NCBI GenBank assembly: GCA_031273445.1
Contig: JAISRV010000107.1
Span: 1 to 5,241 of the forward strand
Origin: Candidatus Adiutrix sp.
GTDB taxonomy: Bacteria > Desulfobacterota > Desulfarculia > Adiutricales > Adiutricaceae
Direction: 5' to 3'
DNA length: 5,241 nucleotides
Below the pieces are notes generated by a model. It made no database searches. It was given only the letters and a program-made list of their open reading frames with translations, and had not been told where the DNA came from. Below, piece after piece: positions 1-5,241 of this stretch. Made by a program: the position numbers and the translations under genes. The first letter of the stretch is position 1. Each line of letters begins with the position of its first letter.

Positions 1-1311
1 CTCTCCGAGCAGGAAGTCGCCCGCCATTACACGCGCCTGTCGACCTGGAACTTCGGCGTGGATACCGGCATGTATCCCCTCGGCAGCTGCACCATGAAAT
101 ATAACCCCAAAATCAACGAGGCCCTGGCCGATCTCGCGGGTTTCGCCAAAGCCCACCCCTTGCTTCCGGTCGAAGCCGCCCAGGGCGAACTGCAGCTGAT
201 GCATGAACTGGAAAGTTATCTGGCCGAGATAACGGGCCTTAAGGCCGCCAGCCTCCAGCCTGGGGCCGGGGCCCACGGCGAATTGTGCGGCATGCTGATG
301 ATCGCCGCCTATCACCGTCATAACGGCCGCAAAAAAACCAAAGTTCTCATGCCGGAAACGGCTCACGGCACCAACCCGGCCACGGCCGCCATGTGCGGCT
401 ACTCTGAAATAAAGGCGCCGCTGGGCCCGAAGGGCTATCTGGAATACGAGACGGTGGAGAAGCTGATGACCGACGACGTGGCCGGGCTTATGGTCACCAA
501 CCCCAACACCCTGGGCATTTTTGAAAGCGAATTGCCCCGGATCATAGAAATGATCCACCAGCGCGGCGGCCTGGTCTACGGCGACGGGGCCAACCTCAAC
601 GCCGTCATGGGCCGGGCCGATCTGGGCCGCATGGGCGTGGACGTGGTGCATTATAATACCCACAAGACTCTCTCCACCCCCCACGGCGGCGGCGGCCCCG
701 GCGCCGGCCCCGTCGCGGTCGGCGCGACCCTGGAGCCTTTCCTCCCCGGCCCGCGCGTGGTCAAAAACGGCGACCGCTATGAGTGGAAAACGGACCTGCC
801 GCTCTCCATCGGCCGGCTGCACGGTTTCCACGGCCAGTTCCGCGTGCTGGTGCGGGCCTACGCCTACATTTTGTCCCTGGGGCCGGAACTGGCGCTGGCC
901 AGCGCCCTGGCGGTTCTGAACGCCAATTACATCAAGGCCAGACTCAGGGACGTCTTCGAACTTCCCTTCGACCAGCCCTCCATGCACGAATGCGTCTTCA
1001 CCGACGCCAAACAGGCCCCCCACAAGGTCTCTACTCTGGACATCGCCAAGCGGCTCATTGATATGGGCTTCCACCCGCCGACCGTCTACTTCCCCCTGGT
1101 GGTGCATTCGGCCATCATGATCGAACCGACCGAGACGGAAACGAAGGAAGACCTAGACGCCTTCATCGCCGCCATGCGGCAGGCGGCGGAAGAAGCGGCC
1201 GAAAATCCCGACATCCTCCACGCGGCCCCCGTCAAAACCAAGGTGCGCCGCCTGGATGAAACCGCGGCCGCCCGTCAGCCTGTTCTGACCGGCGACATGG
1301 GCGTCAAATAA
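1..1311 (+). CDS. gcvPB: Glycine dehydrogenase (decarboxylating) subunit 2, P-protein beta subunit, 5'-partial
   Basis: The frame is open from base 1, so the gene is cut by the left edge; 436 codons are visible. Family members are usually about 475-490 residues, so roughly 40-50 N-terminal residues are missing. The GTG at 58 is not the start: the residues before it (RHYTRLSTWNFG) are conserved family sequence leading into VDTGMYPLGSCTMKYNPK. The PLP-lysine motif NTHKTLSTPHGGGGPG is present, with the Schiff-base Lys codon at 664-666. Also visible are the ETAHGTNPA and TNPNTLGIFE motifs and the typical C-terminal VRRLDE-AARQPVL. In the glycine cleavage system this cytoplasmic subunit pairs with GcvPA, decarboxylates glycine and passes the aminomethyl group to the lipoyl arm of GcvH. 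A terminator-like hairpin follows the TAA stop, then lpdA. Its presence implies a split GcvP; gcvPA, gcvH and gcvT are expected just upstream, but this cannot be seen. Confidence 0.97.
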   Translation, partial: LSEQEVARHYTRLSTWNFGVDTGMYPLGSCTMKYNPKINEALADLAGFAKAHPLLPVEAAQGELQLMHELESYLAEITGLKAASLQPGAGAHGELCGMLMIAAYHRHNGRKKTKVLMPETAHGTNPATAAMCGYSEIKAPLGPKGYLEYETVEKLMTDDVAGLMVTNPNTLGIFESELPRIIEMIHQRGGLVYGDGANLNAVMGRADLGRMGVDVVHYNTHKTLSTPHGGGGPGAGPVAVGATLEPFLPGPRVVKNGDRYEWKTDLPLSIGRLHGFHGQFRVLVRAYAYILSLGPELALASALAVLNANYIKARLRDVFELPFDQPSMHECVFTDAKQAPHKVSTLDIAKRLIDMGFHPPTVYFPLVVHSAIMIEPTETETKEDLDAFIAAMRQAAEEAAENPDILHAAPVKTKVRRLDETAAARQPVLTGDMGVK

Positions 1312-1338
1312 GGCGCGACTGTTCCAAAACCGGCAACC

Positions 1339-1372
1339 GGGGGAGAGAGCCGAACTTTCTCTCCCCCTTTTT
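1339..1372 (+). terminator. Intrinsic terminator between gcvPB and lpdA
   Basis: A perfect 10-bp stem (GGGGGAGAGA at 1339-1348 with TCTCTCCCCC at 1358-1367) can be extended by one G-T pair. It closes a loop of about 7 nt and is followed directly by five T residues (1368-1372). This is the classic rho-independent layout for the + strand. No A-run precedes the hairpin, so it is not obviously bidirectional. The lpdA ribosome binding site begins 2 nt after the T-run, leaving no room for a promoter between terminator and lpdA. It may act as an attenuator or as a partial terminator that lowers lpdA-lplA relative to gcvPB. Confidence 0.8.
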
Positions 1373-1374
1373 CG

Positions 1375-1380
1375 CGGAGG
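1375..1380 (+). promoter_or_regulatory. Ribosome binding site of lpdA
   Basis: CGGAGG lies 7 nt before the ATG at 1388 and supports that start. It sits directly against the T-run of the preceding terminator hairpin, so hairpin formation and ribosome loading could affect one another. Confidence 0.75.
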
Positions 1381-1387
1381 CATCGTT

Positions 1388-2809
1388 ATGAGTGAAATGA
1401 ACATCGTCGTCATCGGCGCCGGCCCCGGCGGATATGCGGCGGCCATCCGCGCCAGCCAGCTGGGGGCCAAAGTGACGCTGGCGGAAAAAGACCGGCCCGG
1501 CGGCGTCTGCCTCAACCGCGGCTGCATTCCCTCAAAAATCATGCGGCGCACGGCCGACGCGGCCCGGGAAGCGGCCGAGGCCGCCGCCTTCGGGGTTTCC
1601 GGCGCGGCCTCGCCGGTCGAAGTCGACATGGGCCTTCTGCGCGAACGCCAGAAAAAAATCGTCGAGGCCCAGGCCCAGGGGCTGGCCAAACATTTCAAAG
1701 CCCTGGGCATCAATCTGGTCAAGGGCGAGGCCAGGGTCGAAGCCCCCGGCGCGGTTGAGGTCATCCGGGAGGACGGAAAGGCGGAGAAATTCAGCTACGA
1801 CCACCTGCTGATCGCCGTCGGCTCCGTTCCGGCCTCCCTGCCGGGCCTGACCATCGACGGGCGGCGGATCATTTCCAGCGACCAGGCGCTGTGGATGGAG
1901 ACCAAGCCGCGGCGCCTCTTGGTGGTGGGCGGCGGCGTCATCGGCTGCGAACTGGCCCAGATTTTCCACGACTTCGGCAGTCAGGTCGTCCTGGTGGAGG
2001 GGCTAAACCGCCTGCTCCCGCTGCCGGGCCTGGATGAGGAAATCTCCAAAGTCTATATGCGCGGCCTCAAAAAAATCAAACTGCCCTTCTTCACCGGGCA
2101 GACCGTGGCGGAAGTCAGAGAAGGCCCCGGCGGCCTGACGGCGGTCATCCGGCCTTTTTCAGGCGAAGGCGCGGCCAGGGAGATGGAATTCGATCAGATT
2201 CTGGTCTCCATCGGCCGCCGCCCGGCCGTGGCCGGCCTGGGTTTGGAAGCCCTGGGCCTGACCTTAGACGGCCGCGGCTGGGTGGAAGCCGGCGAGGACT
2301 TCCGCACCAAAGCGCCGAACGTCTGGGCCATCGGCGACTGCCTGGGGCCCTCCCGGGTCATGCTGGCCCATGTGGCCACGGCCGAAGGCCTGGCCGCGGC
2401 CGAAAACATGTTCGGCGGCCGCCGCAGGGTCGATTACGGCCAGGTTCCCTCGGCCGTCTTCACCGCCCCGGAAATCGGCTTCGTCGGCCTGACCCTGGCC
2501 CAGGCCCAGGAGAAAAGGCCCGGCAGCAAGGCCGGCGACTTTCTCTTCCGCCAATTGGGCAAGGCCCAGGCCCTGGGCGAGACGGACGGTCTGACGCGCC
2601 TGGTCGCCGGGCCGGACGGCCGGATTCTGGGCGGCCACATCATCGGCCCCTCGGCCACGACCCTGATCGCCGAAGCGGCCGCGGCCGTCAGTTGCGGCCT
2701 GACGGCCGAAGACCTGGCCGCTACCATCCACGCCCACCCCACCCTGTCGGAAGGCCTCTGGGAAGCGGCCCTGTCCCTGGCCGGCCGCCCCCTCCACGGC
2801 GCCTCTTGA
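1388..2809 (+). CDS. lpdA: Dihydrolipoyl dehydrogenase (E3 / glycine cleavage L-protein)
   Basis: This 473-residue flavoprotein oxidises dihydrolipoyl groups with NAD+, here most likely those of GcvH. It is complete and of normal family length. The N-terminal FAD dinucleotide fold is IGAGPGGYAAAIRASQLG (about residues 8-25). The redox-active disulfide motif CLNRGC-IPSK has Cys41 and Cys46. The NAD-binding glycine motif VVGGGVIGCELA lies around residues 179-190, and the second FAD segment is NVWAIGDCLG. The C-terminal dimer domain carries HAHPTLSE, with the catalytic His450-Glu455 pair. The ATG at 1388 has a good CGGAGG site, and the Rossmann motif begins a few residues later, so the start is secure. 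It lies 76 bp after gcvPB and 21 bp before lplA, pointing to a role in glycine cleavage. Because E3 enzymes are shared, it could also serve 2-oxoacid dehydrogenases; that cannot be decided from this window. Confidence 0.96.
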   Translation: MSEMNIVVIGAGPGGYAAAIRASQLGAKVTLAEKDRPGGVCLNRGCIPSKIMRRTADAAREAAEAAAFGVSGAASPVEVDMGLLRERQKKIVEAQAQGLAKHFKALGINLVKGEARVEAPGAVEVIREDGKAEKFSYDHLLIAVGSVPASLPGLTIDGRRIISSDQALWMETKPRRLLVVGGGVIGCELAQIFHDFGSQVVLVEGLNRLLPLPGLDEEISKVYMRGLKKIKLPFFTGQTVAEVREGPGGLTAVIRPFSGEGAAREMEFDQILVSIGRRPAVAGLGLEALGLTLDGRGWVEAGEDFRTKAPNVWAIGDCLGPSRVMLAHVATAEGLAAAENMFGGRRRVDYGQVPSAVFTAPEIGFVGLTLAQAQEKRPGSKAGDFLFRQLGKAQALGETDGLTRLVAGPDGRILGGHIIGPSATTLIAEAAAAVSCGLTAEDLAATIHAHPTLSEGLWEAALSLAGRPLHGAS

Positions 2810-2818
2810 CTGGCGGCC
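2783..2818 (+). repeat. Inverted repeat spanning the lpdA stop / lplA leader
   Basis: GGCCGCC (2783-2789) and GGCGGCC (2812-2818) are perfect 7-bp complements with a 22-nt loop containing the lpdA stop codon. The right arm ends just before the presumed lplA ribosome binding site. It could form a hairpin in the mRNA, but 7-bp GC-only arms arise easily in DNA of this composition and no T-run follows. Confidence 0.3.
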
Positions 2819-2823
2819 TAAGG
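2819..2823 (+). promoter_or_regulatory. Weak ribosome binding site of lplA
   Basis: TAAGG lies 7 nt before the ATG at 2831. It is a weak match to the Shine-Dalgarno consensus. The protein starts Met-Lys-Met, so the second ATG (2837) is also possible, but it would put the site 13 nt away. Confidence 0.45.
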
Positions 2824-2830
2824 TTAAACC

Positions 2831-3838
2831 ATGAAAATGCTCTACCATGAAACCGGCTCCACCTGGGCCCCCTACAACCTGGCCATGGAGGAAGCGCTGA
2901 CGGAGACCGTCCGCCCTGATTACGGCGGCTGTTTTCTCTTGTGGCAAAACAGCCCGGCCGTCATCATCGGCCGCCATCAGAACGCCGTGGGCGAAGTGAA
3001 CCTGCCGGAACTGGCCCGGCGCGGGATAACCCTGGTCAGGCGCATGACCGGCGGCGGCGCCGTCTATCACGACCTGGGGAACCTGAATTTCAGCTTTATT
3101 CTGCCCCAGGAGGAGGGCCTCGAAATGCGGCGGCTTCTCCAGCCGATCATGGACTATCTGGCCAAGCGCGGCCTTCAGGTCGGCATGGAAGGCCGCAACG
3201 ACCTGTCCATCACCGGCGTCGGCAAATTTTCGGGTCTGGCCAGCCGCCGGCTGCCCGGCAAATACCAGCTCCACGGCACCATCATGCATGAGGTGGATTT
3301 AGGCGTTTTGGAGCATGTTCTTTTAGTCGACCCGGAAAAATACAAAAACAAGGGCGTGGCCTCGGTCAAGGCGCGCGTCGCCAACCTCAGGCCTTTTCTG
3401 CCGATCGACCTGGCGGAGCTGTGGGCCGGCCTTAAGGCGGCCTACGGCGCGGAAGCCGCGGCCATTCCGGAAAAAACGCGGCAGCGGGCCCAGCGGCTGG
3501 CGGAGGACAAATACAGCCAGGACAGCTGGAATATCGGGCAGGGGCCGCGGGCCGACATTTTTCTGAAAAAACGCTTCCCCTTCGGCTCGCTGGAACTGCA
3601 CCTGGAGACCAGCCGCAACAAAATCAGCGCGGCTAAAATCACCGGGGACTTTCTGACGCCCAGCAACACCGACGACCAGATCGCGGTGGAAGAGCTGGCC
3701 GAAGCCCTGGTCTCCCTGCCGGCCGACGACGCGGAGAGCTGGGGGCGGGCCTGGGCGCGCTTTGAGCTGGCGCGCGCCTTCCACGGCCAGGTGGATGAAG
3801 CGGAAGTCAGGGGCTGGCTGGCCGCGGCCCTGGCCTGA
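2831..3838 (+). CDS. lplA: Lipoate-protein ligase A
   Basis: This 335-residue protein is close to the roughly 337 residues of E. coli LplA. The family activates lipoate with ATP to lipoyl-AMP and transfers it to the lysine of lipoyl domains (GcvH, E2 subunits) in the cytoplasm. The catalytic-domain motifs are clear: RRMTGGGAVYHDLGN starting at Arg70, GRNDL followed by GKFSG with the catalytic-type Lys132 (codon 3224-3226), LHGT, and KNKGVASVKARVANL around residues 171-185. A C-terminal accessory domain (from about residue 245) is present, as in E. coli-type ligases, so this looks like a self-sufficient ligase and not a LipB-type octanoyltransferase. It starts 21 bp after lpdA with no promoter in the gap, so it is probably co-transcribed. 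In this setting its likely acceptor is GcvH. Exogenous lipoate salvage is the known family role; whether this cell also synthesises lipoate cannot be seen. Confidence 0.95.
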   Translation: MKMLYHETGSTWAPYNLAMEEALTETVRPDYGGCFLLWQNSPAVIIGRHQNAVGEVNLPELARRGITLVRRMTGGGAVYHDLGNLNFSFILPQEEGLEMRRLLQPIMDYLAKRGLQVGMEGRNDLSITGVGKFSGLASRRLPGKYQLHGTIMHEVDLGVLEHVLLVDPEKYKNKGVASVKARVANLRPFLPIDLAELWAGLKAAYGAEAAAIPEKTRQRAQRLAEDKYSQDSWNIGQGPRADIFLKKRFPFGSLELHLETSRNKISAAKITGDFLTPSNTDDQIAVEELAEALVSLPADDAESWGRAWARFELARAFHGQVDEAEVRGWLAAALA

Positions 3839-3856
3839 CAATATTTTTTGAAACCC

Positions 3857-3885
3857 TTGATTGCATCTCAATGGAGATATATAAT
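3857..3885 (+). promoter_or_regulatory. Sigma70-type promoter of the toxin-antitoxin operon
   Basis: A -35 box TTGATT (3857-3862; the first four bases match TTGACA) is separated by exactly 17 bp from a perfect -10 box TATAAT (3880-3885). Transcription would begin around 3892, leaving a short leader that contains the antitoxin ribosome binding site. The AT-rich stretch starts right after the lplA stop codon and contrasts sharply with the GC-rich genes to the left. Confidence 0.75.
3865..3878 (+). promoter_or_regulatory. Candidate operator: inverted repeat in the promoter spacer
   Basis: ATCTC (3865-3869) and GAGAT (3874-3878) are perfect complements separated by AATG, lying between the -35 and -10 boxes. 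RelB/DinJ-family antitoxins bind palindromes at their own promoter through an N-terminal ribbon-helix-helix fold. This position would block polymerase. The assignment is inferred from position and symmetry only. Confidence 0.45.
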
Positions 3886-3895
3886 TTAAAAATTA
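3882..3895 (+). promoter_or_regulatory. Second candidate operator: AT-rich inverted repeat over the -10 box and start site
   Basis: TAATTT (3882-3887) and AAATTA (3890-3895) are perfect 6-bp complements separated by two bases. The repeat overlaps the -10 box and the predicted transcription start. Its centre is 17 bp from that of the upstream repeat. It is AT-only, so chance symmetry is more likely than for the first repeat. Confidence 0.3.
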
Positions 3896-3902
3896 AGGGG
3901 GG
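3895..3902 (+). promoter_or_regulatory. Ribosome binding site of the antitoxin gene
   Basis: AAGGGGGG lies 6 nt before the ATG at 3909. It is a strong purine-rich site, consistent with high translation of the antitoxin relative to the coupled toxin. Confidence 0.65.
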
Positions 3903-3908
3903 CTTTTT

Positions 3909-4187
3909 ATGACTGCCCAAACTTCAATGCTTCACGTTCGTGTTGACGAGCAGGTAAAAAACGCCGCCGCCGCCAATTTGGCCAGCGTTGGTTTGACCAT
4001 ATCCGAGGCTGTGCGCATCCTTTTGACCAGGGTGGCCGAAGAAGGCGGTCTCCCGCCTGAACTGGCCGCCGCGCCGGAAAAATATGACGCCTGGTTCAAA
4101 GCCAAGGTTCATGAGGCTCTTAATGATCCCGGCCCCGGCCTCCCTTTTAATGAAGCCATGACCAGGCTTAAGGCCAAACTAAAATGA
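3909..4187 (+). CDS. RelB/DinJ-family antitoxin of a type II toxin-antitoxin module
   Basis: This 92-residue protein should bind and neutralise the toxin encoded next to it and repress their shared promoter. The N-terminus, MLHVRVDEQVK (residues 7-17), is the beta strand of the RelB/DinJ ribbon-helix-helix DNA-binding fold. It is followed by helical GLTISEAVRILLTRVAEEGGLP (residues 28-49), the typical family signature. The C-terminal part (WFKAKVHEAL, then a PGPGLPFNEAM segment) matches the toxin-wrapping tail seen in many DinJ-like proteins. A strong promoter and ribosome binding site precede it, and its TGA overlaps the toxin ATG. Base composition is more AT-rich than that of the neighbouring metabolic genes, suggesting acquisition by transfer. 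The family assignment is confident; the DNA-binding role is inferred from family knowledge. Confidence 0.88.
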   Translation: MTAQTSMLHVRVDEQVKNAAAANLASVGLTISEAVRILLTRVAEEGGLPPELAAAPEKYDAWFKAKVHEALNDPGPGLPFNEAMTRLKAKLK

Positions 4188-4465
4188 ATGCGCCCAAGCT
4201 GGTTGTCTGGCCGACAGCCTTCAGGGATATGGAAAATATTCTCAACTATATAAAATCTGACGATCTTTTCGCCGCCCAAGCGCTTTTACAAGAAATCGAG
4301 CAAAAAATCGCCGCCCTGCCTGAGCATCCCAAGCTTTATCGGCCAGGCCGAGTTCCCGGCCTCAGGGAAATGGTCATCAAGAAAAACTATGTGGTGGTTT
4401 ATTCAGAAAACCCTGAAACTATAACCGTTATCCGAGTTCTTCATGCGGCTAGGCAGTGGCCGTAA
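4184..4465 (+). CDS. RelE/ParE-superfamily toxin
   Basis: This 93-residue protein is of normal length for the superfamily. The pattern is characteristic: an N-terminal strand (LVVWPTAFRDMENILNYI), a helical hairpin (about residues 25-45), then GRVPGLREMVIKKNYVVVY and the closing strand IRVLHAARQWP. RelE-type members cleave mRNA on the ribosome and ParE-type members poison DNA gyrase. The GRVPG-REMV and RVLHAARQWP signatures are those of the ParE/plasmid-stabilisation branch (Pfam ParE_toxin type), but the target cannot be settled from sequence. Its ATG overlaps the antitoxin TGA (ATGA), so translation is coupled and no separate ribosome binding site is needed. GC is about 47% over 4201-4440 by hand count, well below lpdA. 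The frame is intact, so the toxin is probably functional. Confidence 0.88.
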   Translation: MNAPKLVVWPTAFRDMENILNYIKSDDLFAAQALLQEIEQKIAALPEHPKLYRPGRVPGLREMVIKKNYVVVYSENPETITVIRVLHAARQWP

Positions 4466-4495
4466 TTTTCCTACCCCGTTCGGCCCTTTTCTTTT
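4458..4495 (+). terminator. Possible weak terminator after the toxin gene
   Basis: GGCCG (4458-4462) can pair with CGGCC (4481-4485) across an 18-nt loop that includes the toxin stop codon, followed by CTTTTCTTTT. The stem is short and the loop long, so this is a weak candidate. It is the only terminator-like element in the 36-bp gap between the toxin gene and the convergent minus-strand gene. Confidence 0.3.
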
Positions 4496-4501
4496 ATGGA
4501 A

Positions 4502-5241
4502 TTACCGGCCTGGGGAAAAGGCCAGGCGGAAACCGAGGTCGTTGTTCAGGTAGTCCGGCGGGTAGAAGTTCCGATTCGCCGAGCGGCAATATCCGGCGAG
4601 GTAGTCCCAATTGCCGCCCCGGTTGACCCGATAGGAACCTGTCGGCGGCCCCTGCGGATCGGACGGCGGGCCGACGGCATAATAATTTTCGTCATACCAG
4701 TCCTGCGTCCACTCCAGGACGTTGCCGTACATATCATACAAACCCCAGGCGTTGGGCGCCTTCTGCCCCGCCGGATGCGCGGTTCCTCCGGAATTGCCTT
4801 CGTGCCACGCATAAGGCCCCAATTCGCCGGGGTCGTCCCCAAACGAATAGGCGCCCGTCGACCCCGCCCGGGCCGCGTATTCCCACTCGGCCTCCGTCGG
4901 CAGGCGGTATTTATCCGTTTTTTCCATCTCGTTCAATTGCCGGATGAACTCTTGAACATCCTCCCAGGAAACCCGCTCCACCGGGTTGCTCCGGCCCTTG
5001 AATTCACTGGGGTTATCGCCCATCACCGCCTCCCACTGCGCCTGGGTCACTTCGTATTTGCCCAGGTAAAAAGGCTGGCTGACGGTCACTCTATGGGCCG
5101 GCTTTTCATTTGCCTCAGGCGCGATCCCCTCAAAATTCCCGTCCGTCCCCATGATGAACGAACCCGCCGGGATCAGCACGAATTCCAGGCCGAGGCTGTT
5201 GGCCGTTTCCTCAGCCAGACCAGCCGCCGCGCCGCCAAGCA
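4502..5241 (-). CDS. FGE-sulfatase (SUMF1-like) domain protein, 5'-partial, lacking one catalytic cysteine
   Basis: Reading leftward from the right edge, the frame is open for 245 codons to a TAA at 4502-4504. The GTG at 5177-5179 is internal: the codons upstream of it encode NSLGLEF, part of the conserved family entry NSLG-EFV-IPAGSF-MG. Other family motifs are KYEVTQAQWEAVMG, NPVERVSWEDVQEF, YRLPTEAEWEYAARAG, GLYDMYGNVLEWTQDWY, VNRGGNWDY and NDLGFRLAF. This is the formylglycine-generating-enzyme fold (C-type-lectin-like). In true FGE two cysteines in the segment after RGGS(Y/W) do the chemistry. Here the first position is Tyr (codon 4601-4603) and only the second is Cys (4586-4588), the sole cysteine in the visible protein. 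Sulfatase activation is therefore unlikely. The visible N-terminal residues, GGAAAGLA followed by EE, resemble the end of a signal peptide, suggesting an exported protein. Its function is unknown. It is convergent with the toxin gene. Confidence 0.9.
   Translation of the reverse strand, partial: LGGAAAGLAEETANSLGLEFVLIPAGSFIMGTDGNFEGIAPEANEKPAHRVTVSQPFYLGKYEVTQAQWEAVMGDNPSEFKGRSNPVERVSWEDVQEFIRQLNEMEKTDKYRLPTEAEWEYAARAGSTGAYSFGDDPGELGPYAWHEGNSGGTAHPAGQKAPNAWGLYDMYGNVLEWTQDWYDENYYAVGPPSDPQGPPTGSYRVNRGGNWDYLAGYCRSANRNFYPPDYLNNDLGFRLAFSPGR

Noticed and set aside
58..60. GTG as start codon of gcvPB
   Set aside because: Codons from base 1 to 57 are in frame and encode conserved GcvPB residues (RHYTRLSTWNFG), so the gene simply continues past the left edge.
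1153..1969. Minus-strand open frames opposite the gcvPB end and lpdA start
   Set aside because: Low-complexity translations without domain signatures, overlapping conserved coding sequence and the terminator; explained by the codon bias of the real genes.
2264..3289. Long minus-strand open frame (341 codons) across the lpdA-lplA junction
   Set aside because: It lies antisense to two well-supported genes, has no recognisable motif, is rich in Gln/Gly/Ala as expected for a reverse-frame shadow in GC-rich DNA, and spans an intergenic region without a clear ribosome binding site.
3832..4512. GGCCTG at 3832-3837 and 4507-4512 as a target-site duplication flanking the TA module
   Set aside because: Six bases of GGCC-rich sequence recur many times in this window; no inverted terminal repeats, transposase or integrase accompany them.
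4508..4527. Hairpin GCCTGG/CCAGGC near the end of the minus-strand gene as its terminator
   Set aside because: The 6-bp stem lies inside the coding end and is not followed by a T-run on the minus strand.
5177..5179. GTG as start codon of the SUMF1-like gene
   Set aside because: The upstream frame is open to the window edge and encodes the family-typical NSLGLEF; the true start is outside the window.

Overview
The window is a GC-rich bacterial chromosome segment with a glycine-cleavage/lipoate block on the + strand (about 1-3838). It is followed by a compact, clearly more AT-rich toxin-antitoxin module on the + strand (about 3857-4465). A convergent minus-strand gene for an FGE-sulfatase (SUMF1-like) domain protein runs off the right edge (4502-5241).

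The first block reads gcvPB (5' end cut by the window) - lpdA - lplA. GcvPB is the PLP-lysine subunit of a split (two-subunit) glycine decarboxylase. LpdA is a complete dihydrolipoyl dehydrogenase that reoxidises the lipoyl arm of the H protein. LplA ligates lipoate onto lipoyl-domain proteins such as GcvH. Together they form a coherent unit: decarboxylation, lipoyl reoxidation and lipoyl loading. The expected partners (gcvT, gcvH, gcvPA) would lie to the left of the window. A textbook-looking intrinsic terminator hairpin sits between gcvPB and lpdA, with the lpdA ribosome binding site immediately after its T-run. Expression of lpdA and lplA should therefore depend on read-through or on a promoter upstream of the hairpin.

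The second block is a type II toxin-antitoxin operon. A RelB/DinJ-family antitoxin overlaps a RelE/ParE-family toxin by ATGA. A strong sigma70-type promoter (TTGATT, 17 bp, TATAAT) carries two inverted repeats that are good candidates for autoregulatory operators. Hand counts give about 47% GC over 4201-4440, against 68-70% in two 60-base samples of lpdA. This fits recent acquisition of the module.

The last gene has the sulfatase-modifying-factor fold but lacks the first of the two catalytic cysteines of true formylglycine-generating enzymes, and a possible signal-peptide end is visible at the right edge.

The split GcvP, high GC and lipoate salvage suggest a bacterium with a two-subunit glycine decarboxylase, perhaps an anaerobic deltaproteobacterial (Desulfobacterota-like) lineage. 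That placement is a weak inference. I see no RNA genes, insertion sequences, CRISPR arrays or clearly new system here. The points most worth a second look are the intra-operon terminator, the operator architecture of the TA promoter and the cysteine-deficient FGE-like protein.
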